From contig NZ_JACJRV010000044.1 in NCBI RefSeq assembly GCF_014697475.1, positions 1-60,691 of the forward strand: DNA of 60,691 bases, read 5' to 3'. How positions within the stretch are numbered: the first letter of the stretch is position 1; the number at the start of each line of letters is the position of its first letter. The stretch is from Nostoc sp. FACHB-152. GTDB taxonomy: Bacteria > Cyanobacteriota > Cyanobacteriia > Cyanobacteriales > Nostocaceae. This document shows positions 34,706 to 44,718 of the stretch, piece by piece. The notes under the pieces are model-generated. The model had not been told where the DNA came from, made no database searches, and worked only from the letters and a program-made list of their open reading frames with translations. A program made the position numbers and the translations under genes.

Positions 34706-35516
34706 GGGTGTCGCAGTCAAAAGCGGTTTAAAGTTTTGAGGTTATGCCTAGTCATTCTATCGAGCAGGGGGATCAAAATTATGTATGGGCTATCAAATAT
34801 CATTTACATAACCAGAATTACAGCAGGGAACAGTGTTGAAAGGCTTTTGATATAGGCTTGTTGAAGAAAATTTGTACCTCGTTTAGCTGAAATCTGTTGT
34901 ATGTTTAGCTCTTAGACTTGCTTAATCGCTGATTAGCCTCCCTGTGTTTTATTATAGTCATTTTACCTGAGTGCATTTACTGATATCACCTATGTTTGAG
35001 ATTGGCTAATTTCCGAAATTGTTCCGAATTCTAGGTTAGGGGTCATAGGCTAAGGTGAGGTTTAATTACCTGATGTTTATACTTACTGTAATTAACAAAT
35101 TAACGGGTTAATTTCAGTGCATTTTCATAAAGGATTCACACTTTTTAAACATTTGGGGATCGCTTTATGTTGCTTAGATGATTTAAATAAACTACAGCAG
35201 ATTGCAGTGAATAAGATCCAAATTTCCAGAAAAGCTATGTACCAATAAACTTTCAAACCTGTTGCTTGCTGTATTTTTGGCAAAGTGGGCATCAGATGTA
35301 GTTGATTTTTACTATAAAAATTTGCCAACTGCAATACCAATTGGGAATTATTTTAGTAAGTTTTTAGAAAGGATTATTTAGAATACTCTAAAGCATTGTG
35401 AAAGCTGCCGTGGAAAATAATCAGATTTGTTATTGTTAGTTAATCTCTGTTTCTGCCGCTATTAAGCAAGCAGAAATGGTTAGGGTATAAAATATCAGCT
35501 TATTGCTTGTTAGCCT
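34706..35516. other. Divergent spacer between permease and histidine kinase
   Basis: This AT-rich stretch of about 800 bases must contain both promoters. I looked for a Zur- or Fur-like palindrome before the permease and saw none that was convincing. A short open frame at 35125-35340 on the minus strand has no recognisable features. Confidence 0.5.
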
Positions 35517-36896
35517 TTGTATATATCAGGGTTGCCAGTGTCAGAAGAAATTATTCCTCTCATCTCACCGCCAGTTTTCTCTATATCTAGCGATCGCGAC
35601 CTCAGCCTAGAGTCAAACCTCCAAGAACTTCCCATGTATGAATTTGGGGTAAATATTAATTGTTCTGGGGCAGAAGTGGCGAATTATTTAGAAAAATATC
35701 CACTGTTACCAGGAGTGATTTTACTGGAAGGCAGAGAATATAGAGGGATGATTTCACGGCGGCGACTAGCAGAATTTTTGATTCGTCCTTACGGGCAAGA
35801 GTTATTTGCTAAAGCTACCTTAGGTATTCTTTATAGCTACGCGCGAACAGGAATTTTGTTGCTACCGGAAACGACGACGATTTTAACAGCCATGCAACAT
35901 ACCCTCAAGCGATCGCCAGAACTTTTTGCGGAACCTGTCGTAGTCCAAACAGCAGCTAATACATATAAATTATTAGATATTCATGACTTAAATCTCGCTG
36001 CTTGGCAAATTCGTGGCATTGAAACGCAGGTACGCTACGAACGCAGCCAAGCCCAAATGATTCAAAATGATAAAATGGCACGTCTAGGACGTTTAGTTGA
36101 TGGGATCGCCCATGAAATTTTAGACCCCGTAGGTTTTATTTGGGGCAACTTAACTTATATATCTAATTACAGTCAAGACTTACTCAAGTTAATATCTACT
36201 TACTCTCAAGATTTACCTCAAGAGTCAGCCACAATTAATCATTTTAAAGAAGAAATTGAATTTGATTTTTTAGAAGAAGATTTATTAAAAGCTTTGGCAA
36301 GCGCCCGCAGTGGTGCAGAAAGATTGAAAAAACTCGTCACTAGTTTACAAAATTTCTGTCATATTGATGAAATTTATCCTAAGCCAGTAGATATTAATGC
36401 TTGTATAGATGGAATTGTTTTATTACTTAATAGTCGGGTAAAAGGTGATATTGAGATTATTAAAAAGTACGGCAAAATTCCACCAGTCTCTTGCTTTACA
36501 GGACAATTTCATCAAGTATTAATGAATATTTTAAGTTACTCTGTAGATGGTTTACTAGATGAAGCAGTAAGACAGCAGTTTCAGCAAGAATATAATCATC
36601 ACAGTGAAAAACCTATAATTGTTATTAGTACAGCAGTTATTTCTCAAGCACCTACTCAACTCAATACCTTAGATTCTCGCTGGGTTTGTATTAGCATTGT
36701 TGACAATGGCTTAGGAATGTCTGAAAAATTACAAAAGCAAATTATCGAATCTTTTTCTGTAGAGAAACGGGCTGATGTTGAAACGAGTTTAGCGGTTAGT
36801 TACCGCATTATTACAGCTAGACATGGCGGTAAATTAAATTTCCGATCGCAGGTAGGAGTTGGGACAGAATTTGAAATACTTTTGCCGTTGGTATAA
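35517..36896 (+). CDS. Histidine kinase with N-terminal CBS-like sensory region
   Basis: The product has 459 residues from TTG 35517; GTG 35538 is an alternative, and there is no ATG near the N-terminus. Residues about 40-160 look like a CBS-pair-type sensory module (LLEGREYRGMISRRRLAEFL, RSPELFAEPVVVQT, YKLLDIHDL). The H-box is KMARLGRLVDGIAHEILDP with phospho-acceptor His199. The N-box is VLMNILSYSVDGLL, and G-box-like VDNGLGM and GVGTEFEILLPL follow. The H-box has LD where most kinases have RN. It is soluble. No response regulator is adjacent, so it is an orphan kinase. Confidence 0.85.
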   Translation: MYISGLPVSEEIIPLISPPVFSISSDRDLSLESNLQELPMYEFGVNINCSGAEVANYLEKYPLLPGVILLEGREYRGMISRRRLAEFLIRPYGQELFAKATLGILYSYARTGILLLPETTTILTAMQHTLKRSPELFAEPVVVQTAANTYKLLDIHDLNLAAWQIRGIETQVRYERSQAQMIQNDKMARLGRLVDGIAHEILDPVGFIWGNLTYISNYSQDLLKLISTYSQDLPQESATINHFKEEIEFDFLEEDLLKALASARSGAERLKKLVTSLQNFCHIDEIYPKPVDINACIDGIVLLLNSRVKGDIEIIKKYGKIPPVSCFTGQFHQVLMNILSYSVDGLLDEAVRQQFQQEYNHHSEKPIIVISTAVISQAPTQLNTLDSRWVCISIVDNGLGMSEKLQKQIIESFSVEKRADVETSLAVSYRIITARHGGKLNFRSQVGVGTEFEILLPLV

Positions 36897-36940
36897 AGGC
36901 CAATATTGTAGAAATTAGAATCTACTTAAAAAAATTTTAA

Positions 36941-36966
36941 ATGGTGGACATTATAATACCCACCAT
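36941..36966. terminator. Hairpin between convergent kinase and GH57 genes
   Basis: ATGGTGG (36941-36947) and CCACCAT (36960-36966) pair around a 12-base loop. An A-rich stretch on the left reads as T-rich on the minus strand, so it best fits the end of the GH57 transcript. Confidence 0.55.
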
Positions 36967-36989
36967 ACTGTAGTTTGGATTTTGAATTA

Positions 36990-38495
36990 CTAGACACAAT
37001 TTAGGAAATTAGCTTGTAACAAAGTTTCGCCTCGTTGATAAATTTCTCTGGCATAGTCTGTCCAAGTACCTTGTCCCCAATAACGAAAACAGCTAGTTTG
37101 CAGTAATAAGTTATAGAGTAATGTTTGGCGGTATTGAGATTGTTTTGTAATGGCTTTAGTTGCATCAGATAGAAGTAATTTATCTACTTTTTCATGAAAT
37201 AAACTGCTAAGTTGATTCATGGGAGACAACACATTTTCATATCCTTTGACCCAACTGATATGATTAGTCCATGAGGCTCCGTCCATATGAAAGTTAGGGT
37301 TTATTTGTTTTAATTCTTGGATAGCCTTTTCTACAGCTTCCGGCTGAGAATTATCTGGTGCAACTCGTTGCCAAATTTGATGTTGGCCTATTGGTTGACA
37401 GGCAGGATAATCTTGTGGGTTGCAGCCTGCGGCTTCGATTAACTCTAAATATTCTGTGCCACACATCCCTACAACGCCGGATTTGCCACCGCCATTATTT
37501 ACCATATCCCACCAAGCTTGTTTAAAAGCACTGGGAAATTCATTCATCATTACGCCGCCATTTTCACCATCACCAATTTGACTGACTATTGGTGGAATTA
37601 AGACATTCCTTAGTTGTTGTTTTGAGAGAGTTTTAGCTTCGTAGTAAGGTTGCATTTGAGCAACTAATTTTGTATCTGAACCTTGAGTTTTAATTAAGGC
37701 TGTAATACTAATTGTTTCACCTTGGGAATTACGAGCGATTAAACGGTGTGGTAGATGTTTGTCAGCGAGAGATTCGCCGTTAATTGTTTCTACAGAATGT
37801 TCTTGTACAAGCAACCAGCGATAGCCGCATTCTTTAAGCGATTTGACAAATTCAAACAGAGTATCAGGATGATTTGGTAGGTGCATTTCTGGTGGTGAAA
37901 AGCCTTTGACTCGCGCCAAGGCTTCCCAACCGAAAATCGCGGCAAAATGTTGTTGCCAAGCGATAATGTGCAATTTAATATCGGGTATTGGTGTGGAAGG
38001 GACTACAGTATGACTCCACATAGTTCCCAACCACTCGACGTAAGGCTGATAAGCAGGATCGCAAGTAATACGTTTGAGGTTGTCGAGGATGTCGTTGCGT
38101 CCCATTTGGCGCAATCCCCACAACAAATTGCCAGAGTAATCTAACATGATGCGGGGGTTGCAGCCTTGGCTGACTAATTCGGGAATGAAATCGCCCATGC
38201 GACTATAGCAATAAGCAAACGGCCCGGCGTTGTGGTTATCGCCTTCGTGGGGATGTTCAAACATATATTGCAGATTGCTGATCAGTTCGCCACCATAACC
38301 TGCGGGGATGGTTGGCTGGTGCATATGTAATGCGATCGCAAATACTGCATTGACATCCTCTAACTTGAGATTGGTTGAGGGTAAAAAAACCTGCTGATTG
38401 TGGTTGACTACCGAGAGAACCTCTTTTTCCCATCCAGATATATTTGGTAAGCCATCAATAATTTCTGGTGGGAGGGTAGCAGGAAAAGATTGCAT
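36990..38495 (-). CDS. Glycoside hydrolase family 57-type protein
   Basis: I prefer Met 38495 (MQSFPATLPPEIIDGLPN), giving 501 residues; an upstream ATG at 38528 adds 11 residues. Family 57 marks are AIALHMHQPTIPAGYG near the N-terminus (conserved HMHQP), GFSPPEMHLPNH where the Glu corresponds to the catalytic nucleophile position, and GDGENGGVMMNEFP. GH57 enzymes act on alpha-glucans such as glycogen or starch, or transfer glucan chains. This shorter group lacks clear biochemical assignment. Cytoplasmic, as no signal is seen. It is a single gene. Confidence 0.83.
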   Translation of the reverse strand: MQSFPATLPPEIIDGLPNISGWEKEVLSVVNHNQQVFLPSTNLKLEDVNAVFAIALHMHQPTIPAGYGGELISNLQYMFEHPHEGDNHNAGPFAYCYSRMGDFIPELVSQGCNPRIMLDYSGNLLWGLRQMGRNDILDNLKRITCDPAYQPYVEWLGTMWSHTVVPSTPIPDIKLHIIAWQQHFAAIFGWEALARVKGFSPPEMHLPNHPDTLFEFVKSLKECGYRWLLVQEHSVETINGESLADKHLPHRLIARNSQGETISITALIKTQGSDTKLVAQMQPYYEAKTLSKQQLRNVLIPPIVSQIGDGENGGVMMNEFPSAFKQAWWDMVNNGGGKSGVVGMCGTEYLELIEAAGCNPQDYPACQPIGQHQIWQRVAPDNSQPEAVEKAIQELKQINPNFHMDGASWTNHISWVKGYENVLSPMNQLSSLFHEKVDKLLLSDATKAITKQSQYRQTLLYNLLLQTSCFRYWGQGTWTDYAREIYQRGETLLQANFLNCV

Positions 38496-38573
38496 AAAGT
38501 ATGAGGAATAAAACTTTTCATCCCTCATACTGTATCTTTATTGTTGCGGTAGGCGATCGCCCCCCAGAATCTC

Positions 38574-39452
38574 TTAAGACTTACGTGCAGATACCAACGG
38601 AATCACATTTCTAAATAGCACAACATCACAGAAACGATTAATTCTGCTCAATAAACTTGGTTTTTCTGCCAGATGCTGGTTTAGGCCTGGCGGTGCGGCG
38701 ATTTTTAAAATCAACTCTAACAACCAAGGGGCAAGGCGTTGACACCACACTGCTAAATGGCTTTGCCATCCGACTAAAATTTCTGGTCTATCACTTTGCA
38801 GTCCAGCAATTAATGCTTGTGCTACTTGTTGGGGTGTCATGGGAATTACCCAACGGAATAGTTGCAAGTTCCGCACCATATCTGTGTCGGTGAGGGAAGG
38901 TAATAAGGCTTGGACTTGAATATTGTACTGGGCTAGTTCTTGACGCAAGGCTTGGGTAAATCCTAAGATGGCAAACTTTGTAGCTGAATATGTTGCCATC
39001 GTCGGTGCAGCGACTTTCCCCATTAAGCTAGAGACATTAACAATTGTTCCTTGTCTTTGGCTAGCCATACGTCGGGCAATCAGACTGGTGAGGGTATACA
39101 TCCCCAATAAATTTACTGAGAGTTCTTCTTGCACTTGGGGAAGTTTAGAACGCAAGAATGAAGTTTGATATGCAACTCCTGCACAGTTTACTAGTAGATG
39201 AATTGGGCCATGATTGCGCCATAGTTGCGCTACAGCAATATTTACTTCCGTGGCGCGAGTTAAATCTACTGACATGATTACGGCTTCTGCACCCATCGCT
39301 TCGATTTCTTGGGCGACTTGGGCTAACTTTTGATGGTCGCGTGCTATTAAGATTAGCCTTTTCATACCCTGTTGTGCTAAAGCTAAAGCGATCGCTTTAC
39401 CAATACCACGAGATGCCCCTGTAATTAGAGCAATGTTACCTTGAATCTTCAT
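38574..39452 (-). CDS. Short-chain dehydrogenase/reductase
   Basis: The 292-residue classical SDR has ITGASRGIGKAIALAL for NAD(P), the VNCAGVAYQT structural block, NVSSLMGKVAAPTMATYSATK holding the Ser and YxxxK catalytic residues, and PSLTDTDMV after the sheet. A C-terminal extension (about 230-292, hydrophobic then basic) exceeds the usual 250 residues and may give membrane contact, as in the DltE- and retinol-dehydrogenase-like SDRs. Substrate unknown. Single gene. Confidence 0.87.
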   Translation of the reverse strand: MKIQGNIALITGASRGIGKAIALALAQQGMKRLILIARDHQKLAQVAQEIEAMGAEAVIMSVDLTRATEVNIAVAQLWRNHGPIHLLVNCAGVAYQTSFLRSKLPQVQEELSVNLLGMYTLTSLIARRMASQRQGTIVNVSSLMGKVAAPTMATYSATKFAILGFTQALRQELAQYNIQVQALLPSLTDTDMVRNLQLFRWVIPMTPQQVAQALIAGLQSDRPEILVGWQSHLAVWCQRLAPWLLELILKIAAPPGLNQHLAEKPSLLSRINRFCDVVLFRNVIPLVSARKS

Positions 39453-40742
39453 CGGTTTTCACCTCTAAAATTTAAGTCTTACCGCAGGTTTTTTTGTTGA
39501 TAGACACAATTACAGCTATTCGTTTACCGCAGGTAAAACAATTCATTGCTCCTCATTTAACTTAGAGGAAACTAAGTCTTGAAAAATGAGATTGATGTTT
39601 CTTATTCCAGATTGCAAATCCATACTTCAACCAATGGGCTGTATGGATATGGCTAATACTTTTTACCTCTTTTATATTCAGAGTGTTAATTAGCAAGCTT
39701 GCTACACATACCTTAACAATTTAATCAAGTACCTGCCACATTTTTTCATAAGAATTTCTTAATAGTTGTTAACAAAGTTTATATATATATAGGGAATATT
39801 TTGGAAAATAAGTTTTATGAATACTACTAGATAAATATCTTCACTTCTTGACAATCAATGACGGTTGGATATATCAATCACCCGCCATATCTGATTTATC
39901 AAAGCCATACAGATTCAGGAACATTTGCGGCTAGATTGTCGTCAGTAGATTTACTAGATTTAGATTACGAACACTCCCAGCCGTCCTTCTTAATCTGATT
40001 AATTTGAATCAATAGATAGGAATCTAAGAATTTTACTTAATTTACAAACTAGTCATGGAGGCAAGCAATAGGCACTCTTGCAACAAATGTGTTTGGCTCT
40101 CCTACACGGGTTGCTATAGAGGCAAAAAATGCCATTTTTATTGGCGCGATACTGTCAGATATCCTAATATTTGTATCGTATTAGTGACTAGTATTTCACT
40201 ATTTTCAACGATGCGATCGCTTTTAAGTAAAGTGCTGTTATTAGCTGTCAATATATTTTCCTAGATAGGATATTTCTGGTTTTGTTTAAATGTTAATCAA
40301 GGCCACCTATAGCTAAAGTACTGAGTAGTGGGTACTCAACTTTAATCGAAAAAAGTGCGTTTGCTTAGATACCCGACTTATCAAAGAAGTAGGGTATCTT
40401 GTTTTACAGCAGTTTTCATCCCAATGAGGTATAGTCCTCAGTGCCTCTAACCCCTAGCCTCTATCTAAATGTACTGTAAACCGATAAACGCTGTATTTGG
40501 TTACTTGATGTTCATTATTTAGTTACGTAAATGCTTAAGTAGCAGTGTAAAAATTATATAAAGACACGCAAAAATAGTTGATATTTATCCTGAGAGAGTT
40601 TTATATTAACAATATGCAATAATAAATACTTAAGTATAGCAATCCTATTAGATTTACAAACTTCTTCCTCATAAGAGGAAATAGATTTGTTTGAATTAAA
40701 TTTGATTTAAGACTGCTATACTTGCAGACATTAAATTAACTA
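39453..40742. other. 1.3-kb spacer with only short unsupported frames and one hairpin
   Basis: This is the longest gene-poor stretch in the window. It contains a possible 46-residue frame (39858-39998, MTVGYINHPPYLIYQ...) and a 69-residue frame (40055-40264), neither with a ribosome binding site or family signal. Another frame near 40069 reads GTLATNVFGSPTRVAIEA and looks protein-like but has no start. The GATACCC hairpin at 40367 and AT-rich promoter-like DNA complete it. Confidence 0.5.
40367..40399. terminator. GATACCC hairpin of the dispersed family
   Basis: AGATACCCGACTT (40367-40379) pairs with AAGTAGGGTATCT (40387-40399) with one mismatch around a 7-base loop, followed by TGTTTTAC. 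No gene lies close upstream, so it is either a repeat or the stop of an unseen transcript. Confidence 0.65.
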
Positions 40743-41348
40743 ATGAAAGACATTATAAAATATATTAAAAACCAAGAAAATAAATTTTTACAGTTAAAAT
40801 TTTTTCAGGTTTTAACAAATAGCGGTATAGACCCTATTCAGAGGCTAAGTTTGCTTCCTTACCTCACAGACTTGGCAATGAGTTTTCAAGATTTGAATCA
40901 TGACCTCCTCAATGATGGATTGAACTCTCATATTGGGCCAGAAACAGTGAATAGTTACTCAGTTGAAGATGGTAGCTATTGGCGAGGGTATCTCAAATAT
41001 TTAGAAACATTAGAGATAAATCAGGTAATGCAATCTAGTGATTATCTTAAATTTATGGGGAGCAATAAAACTCTAAAAACTCGTCGCCTGGCTAATAGTT
41101 TAATTGCCAAATGTCGCTATGAAAATGATATTTTATTAAAAATAGTAATCATTGCGGCTATTGACGCATCAGGAAGCCCAGCTATCAGGGCAATAGCAAA
41201 AATTAGTGAAGAATTGCTGTCAAATACTAATGAATTTAACTCTGACTTTAGTCAAGAAAGTGTGAAGTTAGAAACCATCAATCGCAGCTTATTCTTCAGC
41301 CAAAAACTATTAAAGTTTATTTTATTTCTGTTTAGGATCATTTTTTAA
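40743..41348 (+). CDS. Heme-oxygenase-like (CADD/DUF3865-type) protein with altered ligands
   Basis: The 201-residue helical protein contains the block NSYSVEDGSYWRGYLKYLETL (residues 70-90, given here in part). It matches the INxHxxEDxxHWxWFLxDLxxL pattern of the heme-oxygenase-like diiron proteins that include CADD and the Nostoc DUF3865 group. The two histidines of that block are Tyr72 and Tyr79 here, so the metal site may be lost or different. The C-terminus is hydrophobic (LLKFILFLFRIIF) and may be a membrane tail. Its last 27 bases overlap the convergent hydrolase gene. Family assignment rests on one block and is moderate. Confidence 0.55.
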   Translation: MKDIIKYIKNQENKFLQLKFFQVLTNSGIDPIQRLSLLPYLTDLAMSFQDLNHDLLNDGLNSHIGPETVNSYSVEDGSYWRGYLKYLETLEINQVMQSSDYLKFMGSNKTLKTRRLANSLIAKCRYENDILLKIVIIAAIDASGSPAIRAIAKISEELLSNTNEFNSDFSQESVKLETINRSLFFSQKLLKFILFLFRIIF

Positions 41349-42980
41349 TGCTTGTGTAAATTGCTCTGTAGTTAGAGAAGTTAGCAGGCTGAGATTTAAA
41401 GGGTTTTGACTAACATATTGGGCATAAGCTGGTTGCAAATAAACCTGGTATTCAGGATTGTTAAGTAAATTACTTTCTAAAAAAGCCACACTAAAAGCTT
41501 TCAAATAAGAATAAGCTACTGTCGGTTCAGGTCCGAGCAATCCCGACGGTACGGGTAACACATTACCTGAAGGAGTAGATTCTTCCAGAGCCGTAAAATG
41601 TGTAGCATTTTGAATTAAAAGTAGATACTTGTTAGTATCAGTAAGCCAAGTAAAGGGGCGAATCTGTTCTGGGATGGCTGGGGCAAAAATATCTTGGCTA
41701 CCCGTCACCAACATTGCAGGAACTTTAATTTGGCTGAGGCCACTTTGACCTAATACGGAACTGTTAATTGGATTAATAGCCATGACAGCCTTAATTCGGC
41801 TGTCTTGCAGTGAATAATCTTTTGGTGCTAACTCAGATGCTTGACATTGCAACAATAGAGACAAGTTTAAGGATCTATTGGGATAACAATCTCGACGCAG
41901 TTGAGCAAAGTTAAGTTTGGCTCCTGCTAAAGTCAAAACAGTGTAGCCACCAAAGGAATGTCCAATTGCGCCAACTTGCTGAAAGTTTATTTTTCCTTTG
42001 AGGGAAGCATTGACGGTTGCTAAACGTTGGAGTTCATCAAGTACATACTTAACATCTAAAGGTCGGTCGATAAATTCTCTAGGTTCTGGTGGCCCTGCTA
42101 AACCTGCAAAGTATTGTTGAAAGCGTTGGGAATTACTACCAGGATGGTCTAAAGCTGCAACCGCAAAGCCATAGGAAGCTAAATGTTGAGCTAGGTAGGC
42201 CAAAGCATAGCGGTCTGAAGCTAAACCATGAGAAATTACAATTAAAGGAAAAGGAGACGCAGGCTGATTATTTGAGCCTTGGGTTTTTGCTTGTGGAATA
42301 TAAACATCTACAGGTAGACGGCGAGAGCGTTTAACGTCATTTAGCTCAAAATAGACTTTTTCAAAACTAAATTTTCCTGGCTGGCGTAAATCTGGCTTTT
42401 GAGAAAAGTCGATGTTTGCAGTCGTTATAGTTCCCAAGAGTGCTTGTTGTCGCAAATATGCAACCACAGCATCCCTATCTTTGAGCAATTCTGATAGGTT
42501 ATTAACTATTTTGACTCCCTCTGTAAAGTTCAGGCGAATAGTTGCAGAAGGAAACCTACGTATTATATTGACAACAGTTAATCCTTGGGGATCATTAGCA
42601 GCTATAATCAATGCACCCCGCAGGGCATAAAAACCATTTTGGTGAGCTTCAGTTAATAGTAATTCTCCTAAACGCCGTACCACCTGTTCACCTATCGGTG
42701 AATAAGTAAACTGGGATACTAAAGTAGGCGTAACATTAAAACGCTGTTGCAGTAATTGCCGTAGTTGCGCTAGTTGTTCAGGCGTAGCTCTTCTGGCATA
42801 TAGTTCTAAATCACTAGTAATTTTACCTTCTTTAGCAAAAGTCTCTAAGGACTTGGTAGATAACGAAAATTCTCCGAATGGAGCATAAAAAAAGCTAATG
42901 CGCTCGGCTCCAAAACTAGGTGCGGCTGATAAAAGTGTAGATATTAGCCCTAAACTGAAATATTTCAGGAATTTTTTCAT
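41322..42980 (-). CDS. DUF1400 plus alpha/beta hydrolase, secreted
   Basis: I start at Met 42980 (MKKFLKYFSLGLIST), which begins a good signal peptide ending PSFGA, with GAAG just upstream; the open frame extends 47 further codons that look noncoding. The 552-residue product has the cyanobacterial DUF1400 region (about 25-150: RISFFYAPFGEFSLSTKSLE, YARRATPEQLAQLRQLL). An alpha/beta hydrolase follows with VISHGLASDRYALAYLAQHL, the nucleophile elbow GAIGHSFGGYT, and an AMLVTGSQDIFAP Asp strand. It resembles PAF-acetylhydrolase- or dienelactone-hydrolase-like esterases; the substrate is unknown. Confidence 0.87.
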   Translation of the reverse strand: MKKFLKYFSLGLISTLLSAAPSFGAERISFFYAPFGEFSLSTKSLETFAKEGKITSDLELYARRATPEQLAQLRQLLQQRFNVTPTLVSQFTYSPIGEQVVRRLGELLLTEAHQNGFYALRGALIIAANDPQGLTVVNIIRRFPSATIRLNFTEGVKIVNNLSELLKDRDAVVAYLRQQALLGTITTANIDFSQKPDLRQPGKFSFEKVYFELNDVKRSRRLPVDVYIPQAKTQGSNNQPASPFPLIVISHGLASDRYALAYLAQHLASYGFAVAALDHPGSNSQRFQQYFAGLAGPPEPREFIDRPLDVKYVLDELQRLATVNASLKGKINFQQVGAIGHSFGGYTVLTLAGAKLNFAQLRRDCYPNRSLNLSLLLQCQASELAPKDYSLQDSRIKAVMAINPINSSVLGQSGLSQIKVPAMLVTGSQDIFAPAIPEQIRPFTWLTDTNKYLLLIQNATHFTALEESTPSGNVLPVPSGLLGPEPTVAYSYLKAFSVAFLESNLLNNPEYQVYLQPAYAQYVSQNPLNLSLLTSLTTEQFTQALKNDPKQK

Positions 42981-43183
42981 AACTTCAAGACATATGACGA
43001 TGCGATCGTTAATATAGAGGGTTTTGACAATTTCCGCGAAGGCAGTAGGGAGGATTTTTGAATCGACTCTAGGCGCGTACAGATGTACACTGCTTTTTAG
43101 TAATGAAGAAATTGCAGACATTTGGGTAAGGTATAGCTAGAAATAAATGCTTGAAATTTTCCTAAGTAAGCAATTATTTATAG

Positions 43184-43585
43184 TCAACGCTGGCGATATT
43201 TACAAATCCCTACTCCCATTAATATTCTTAATATCGCACTGATGATTAAACCAATCGAAGCAAAAGTTATAAAAGATAAATCAGCTTGGCTTCTTTGAGG
43301 ATAGCCACCAATTAAAATTCCAGTTTGAAATCCCATACTTGAGCCAGTAATTGACCCCAATATTACCCACCTCATGATATTTTTAGACCTAACCAATGAT
43401 GCGATCGCTAGCCCAATTAAACTAACCACTAATCCAACCACAGACACAATAACAGCCCTATACCCAATAACTGATATTACCGAGGTGTAGTTTACAATTG
43501 ATGCGCCCAACCCGCCAATCAAGGCTCCAAAAACTACCCAAAGTAAGATTTCCAAGATGAACCAAAAAATTTTTGTTTGTCTCAT
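43184..43585 (-). CDS. Four-helix membrane protein of unknown function
   Basis: The 133-residue protein is almost entirely hydrophobic. Four membrane helices are visible (about 9-31, 39-63, 70-90, 102-124) with glycine-rich packing (GALIGGLGASI, GSSMGFQTGILIGG). It ends basic (CKYRQR). I recognise no family. It sits 200 bases upstream of the DUF1400 hydrolase start, on the same strand. Confidence 0.65.
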   Translation of the reverse strand: MRQTKIFWFILEILLWVVFGALIGGLGASIVNYTSVISVIGYRAVIVSVVGLVVSLIGLAIASLVRSKNIMRWVILGSITGSSMGFQTGILIGGYPQRSQADLSFITFASIGLIISAILRILMGVGICKYRQR

Positions 43586-43906
43586 ATATAAATCTGAGTT
43601 TGGTAATAAATAGTAAACTGTTAATAGCCTTTAAAATTTTTTATTGCTAAAGTTCTATAATTTTTAAGATTTACTACGCGATCAGTATTATTAATAAAAA
43701 GCTTGTTAATTCAAGTTAAACAAAACTTCTAACTTCATAAATATCTTACCTAAAGCTTACTTTTAAAACCATCTCATATGTCTGTAGAACGAAGCACATT
43801 CTTTAGTATTCAACGTATCTTGGAGTGTAACTTAGTCTACTCAGCAAAAAAGCAATTCAGTAAAAATTGAGTCAGACTTTTGATGGATTTAATGAGGAAA
43901 TTAATT
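43586..43906. other. Divergent AT-rich spacer
   Basis: The spacer lies between the membrane protein gene and the DUF2171 gene. It holds the ribosome binding site GAGGAAA at its right end. Nothing else is seen. Confidence 0.5.
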
Positions 43907-44185
43907 ATGGACATATCACAAATTTACGAAAATATGCCAGTCTATGCAGAAGGACCTGGTGGTTTAGCAGGCGTATCTGACACCCACATTGGAAATATCG
44001 ATTCTATTCAAGGGGATAAGTATTTCAAATTAACAAAGCACAGTTCTCCAGATGGACAACACCACTGGTTTCCTGTTGAGTGGATACGCGCTGTCGATGA
44101 ACGCGCTGTTTACCTCAACAAAACAATAACCGAAGTAGACTCAGAATTGCTCAACGAGAAGCCTGCTGGTGTTGAAAACAACTAA
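43907..44185 (+). CDS. DUF2171 (PRC-barrel-like) protein
   Basis: I start at ATG 43907 (MDISQIYENMPVYAEG), which has GAGGAAA ten bases upstream. The 92-residue product has the DUF2171 layout: a short N-terminal strand, then HIGNIDSIQGDKYFKLTKHS, and HHWFPVEWIRAVDERAVYL, which resembles a PRC-barrel fold. These small proteins often respond to stress; the role is unknown. Single gene. Confidence 0.8.
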   Translation: MDISQIYENMPVYAEGPGGLAGVSDTHIGNIDSIQGDKYFKLTKHSSPDGQHHWFPVEWIRAVDERAVYLNKTITEVDSELLNEKPAGVENN

Positions 44186-44496
44186 ATAGTATTGATGGGC
44201 TGCTTTGCGAGTGCAGTCCTGGTAATTTCGGATTTCTCAAAATCTATACAGGCTGAGGCTTTGTAAAGAAAAGTATCACAGTTTTGGGAACAGGCGATCG
44301 CACTCAAACCACCATATACCATGCAATCTGACAAAAGCTGACCTTGTTTCCATTAATAAAGTTAATCGAACATATAAATCTACATACATTTAATAAGCTT
44401 TTGTAATATTTGAGTTTTTAACTAGTCTTTTTAATTTAATATTTTCTTTAGATTCTCAAACACCCTAATACATTTTCCTCCACAGGAAACAGAGTA
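44186..44496. other. Spacer with one HIP1 site
   Basis: AT-rich DNA with GCGATCGC near 44295. No gene or clear hairpin is seen. Confidence 0.5.
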
Positions 44497-44718
44497 ATGA
44501 ACATCAACCTGATCAATTCCACAATCTTACGTCAGTTCTGGTCTGTAGTAGAGCAAACTCAAAGCAGCACGCTTCTGGGACTCAATGATACAGATTTAGT
44601 CAAGCTATTGTTAAGACAGATTGAGAGCAAAACAACCCTTAATCATGAAGAGACTAGCAATTTAACTGCTTACATTTATTCTAAAACTTTGCTTATACGT
44701 GATTTGGCGCAAATATAA
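44497..44718 (+). CDS. Small conserved-looking protein
   Basis: The 73-residue acidic helical protein contains STILRQFWSVVEQTQSSTLL, then LNDTDLVKLLLRQIESK and ETSNLTAYIYSKTLLIRDL. CACAGGAAACAG lies directly before the ATG, a good ribosome binding site. The composition resembles short helical proteins common in Nostoc genomes, but I cannot name a family. Confidence 0.6.
   Translation: MNINLINSTILRQFWSVVEQTQSSTLLGLNDTDLVKLLLRQIESKTTLNHEETSNLTAYIYSKTLLIRDLAQI

Noticed and set aside
34706-34830. Zur- or Fur-type operator before the permease
   Set aside because: No palindrome with the expected TGATAATNATTATCA-like core was found.
35125-35340. 71-codon minus-strand frame with one hydrophobic stretch
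   Set aside because: No ribosome binding site and no recognisable family; cannot be supported from sequence alone.
40055-40264. 69-codon plus-strand frame in the 1.3-kb spacer
   Set aside because: No ribosome binding site and no family; a different frame over the same DNA looks more protein-like but has no start.
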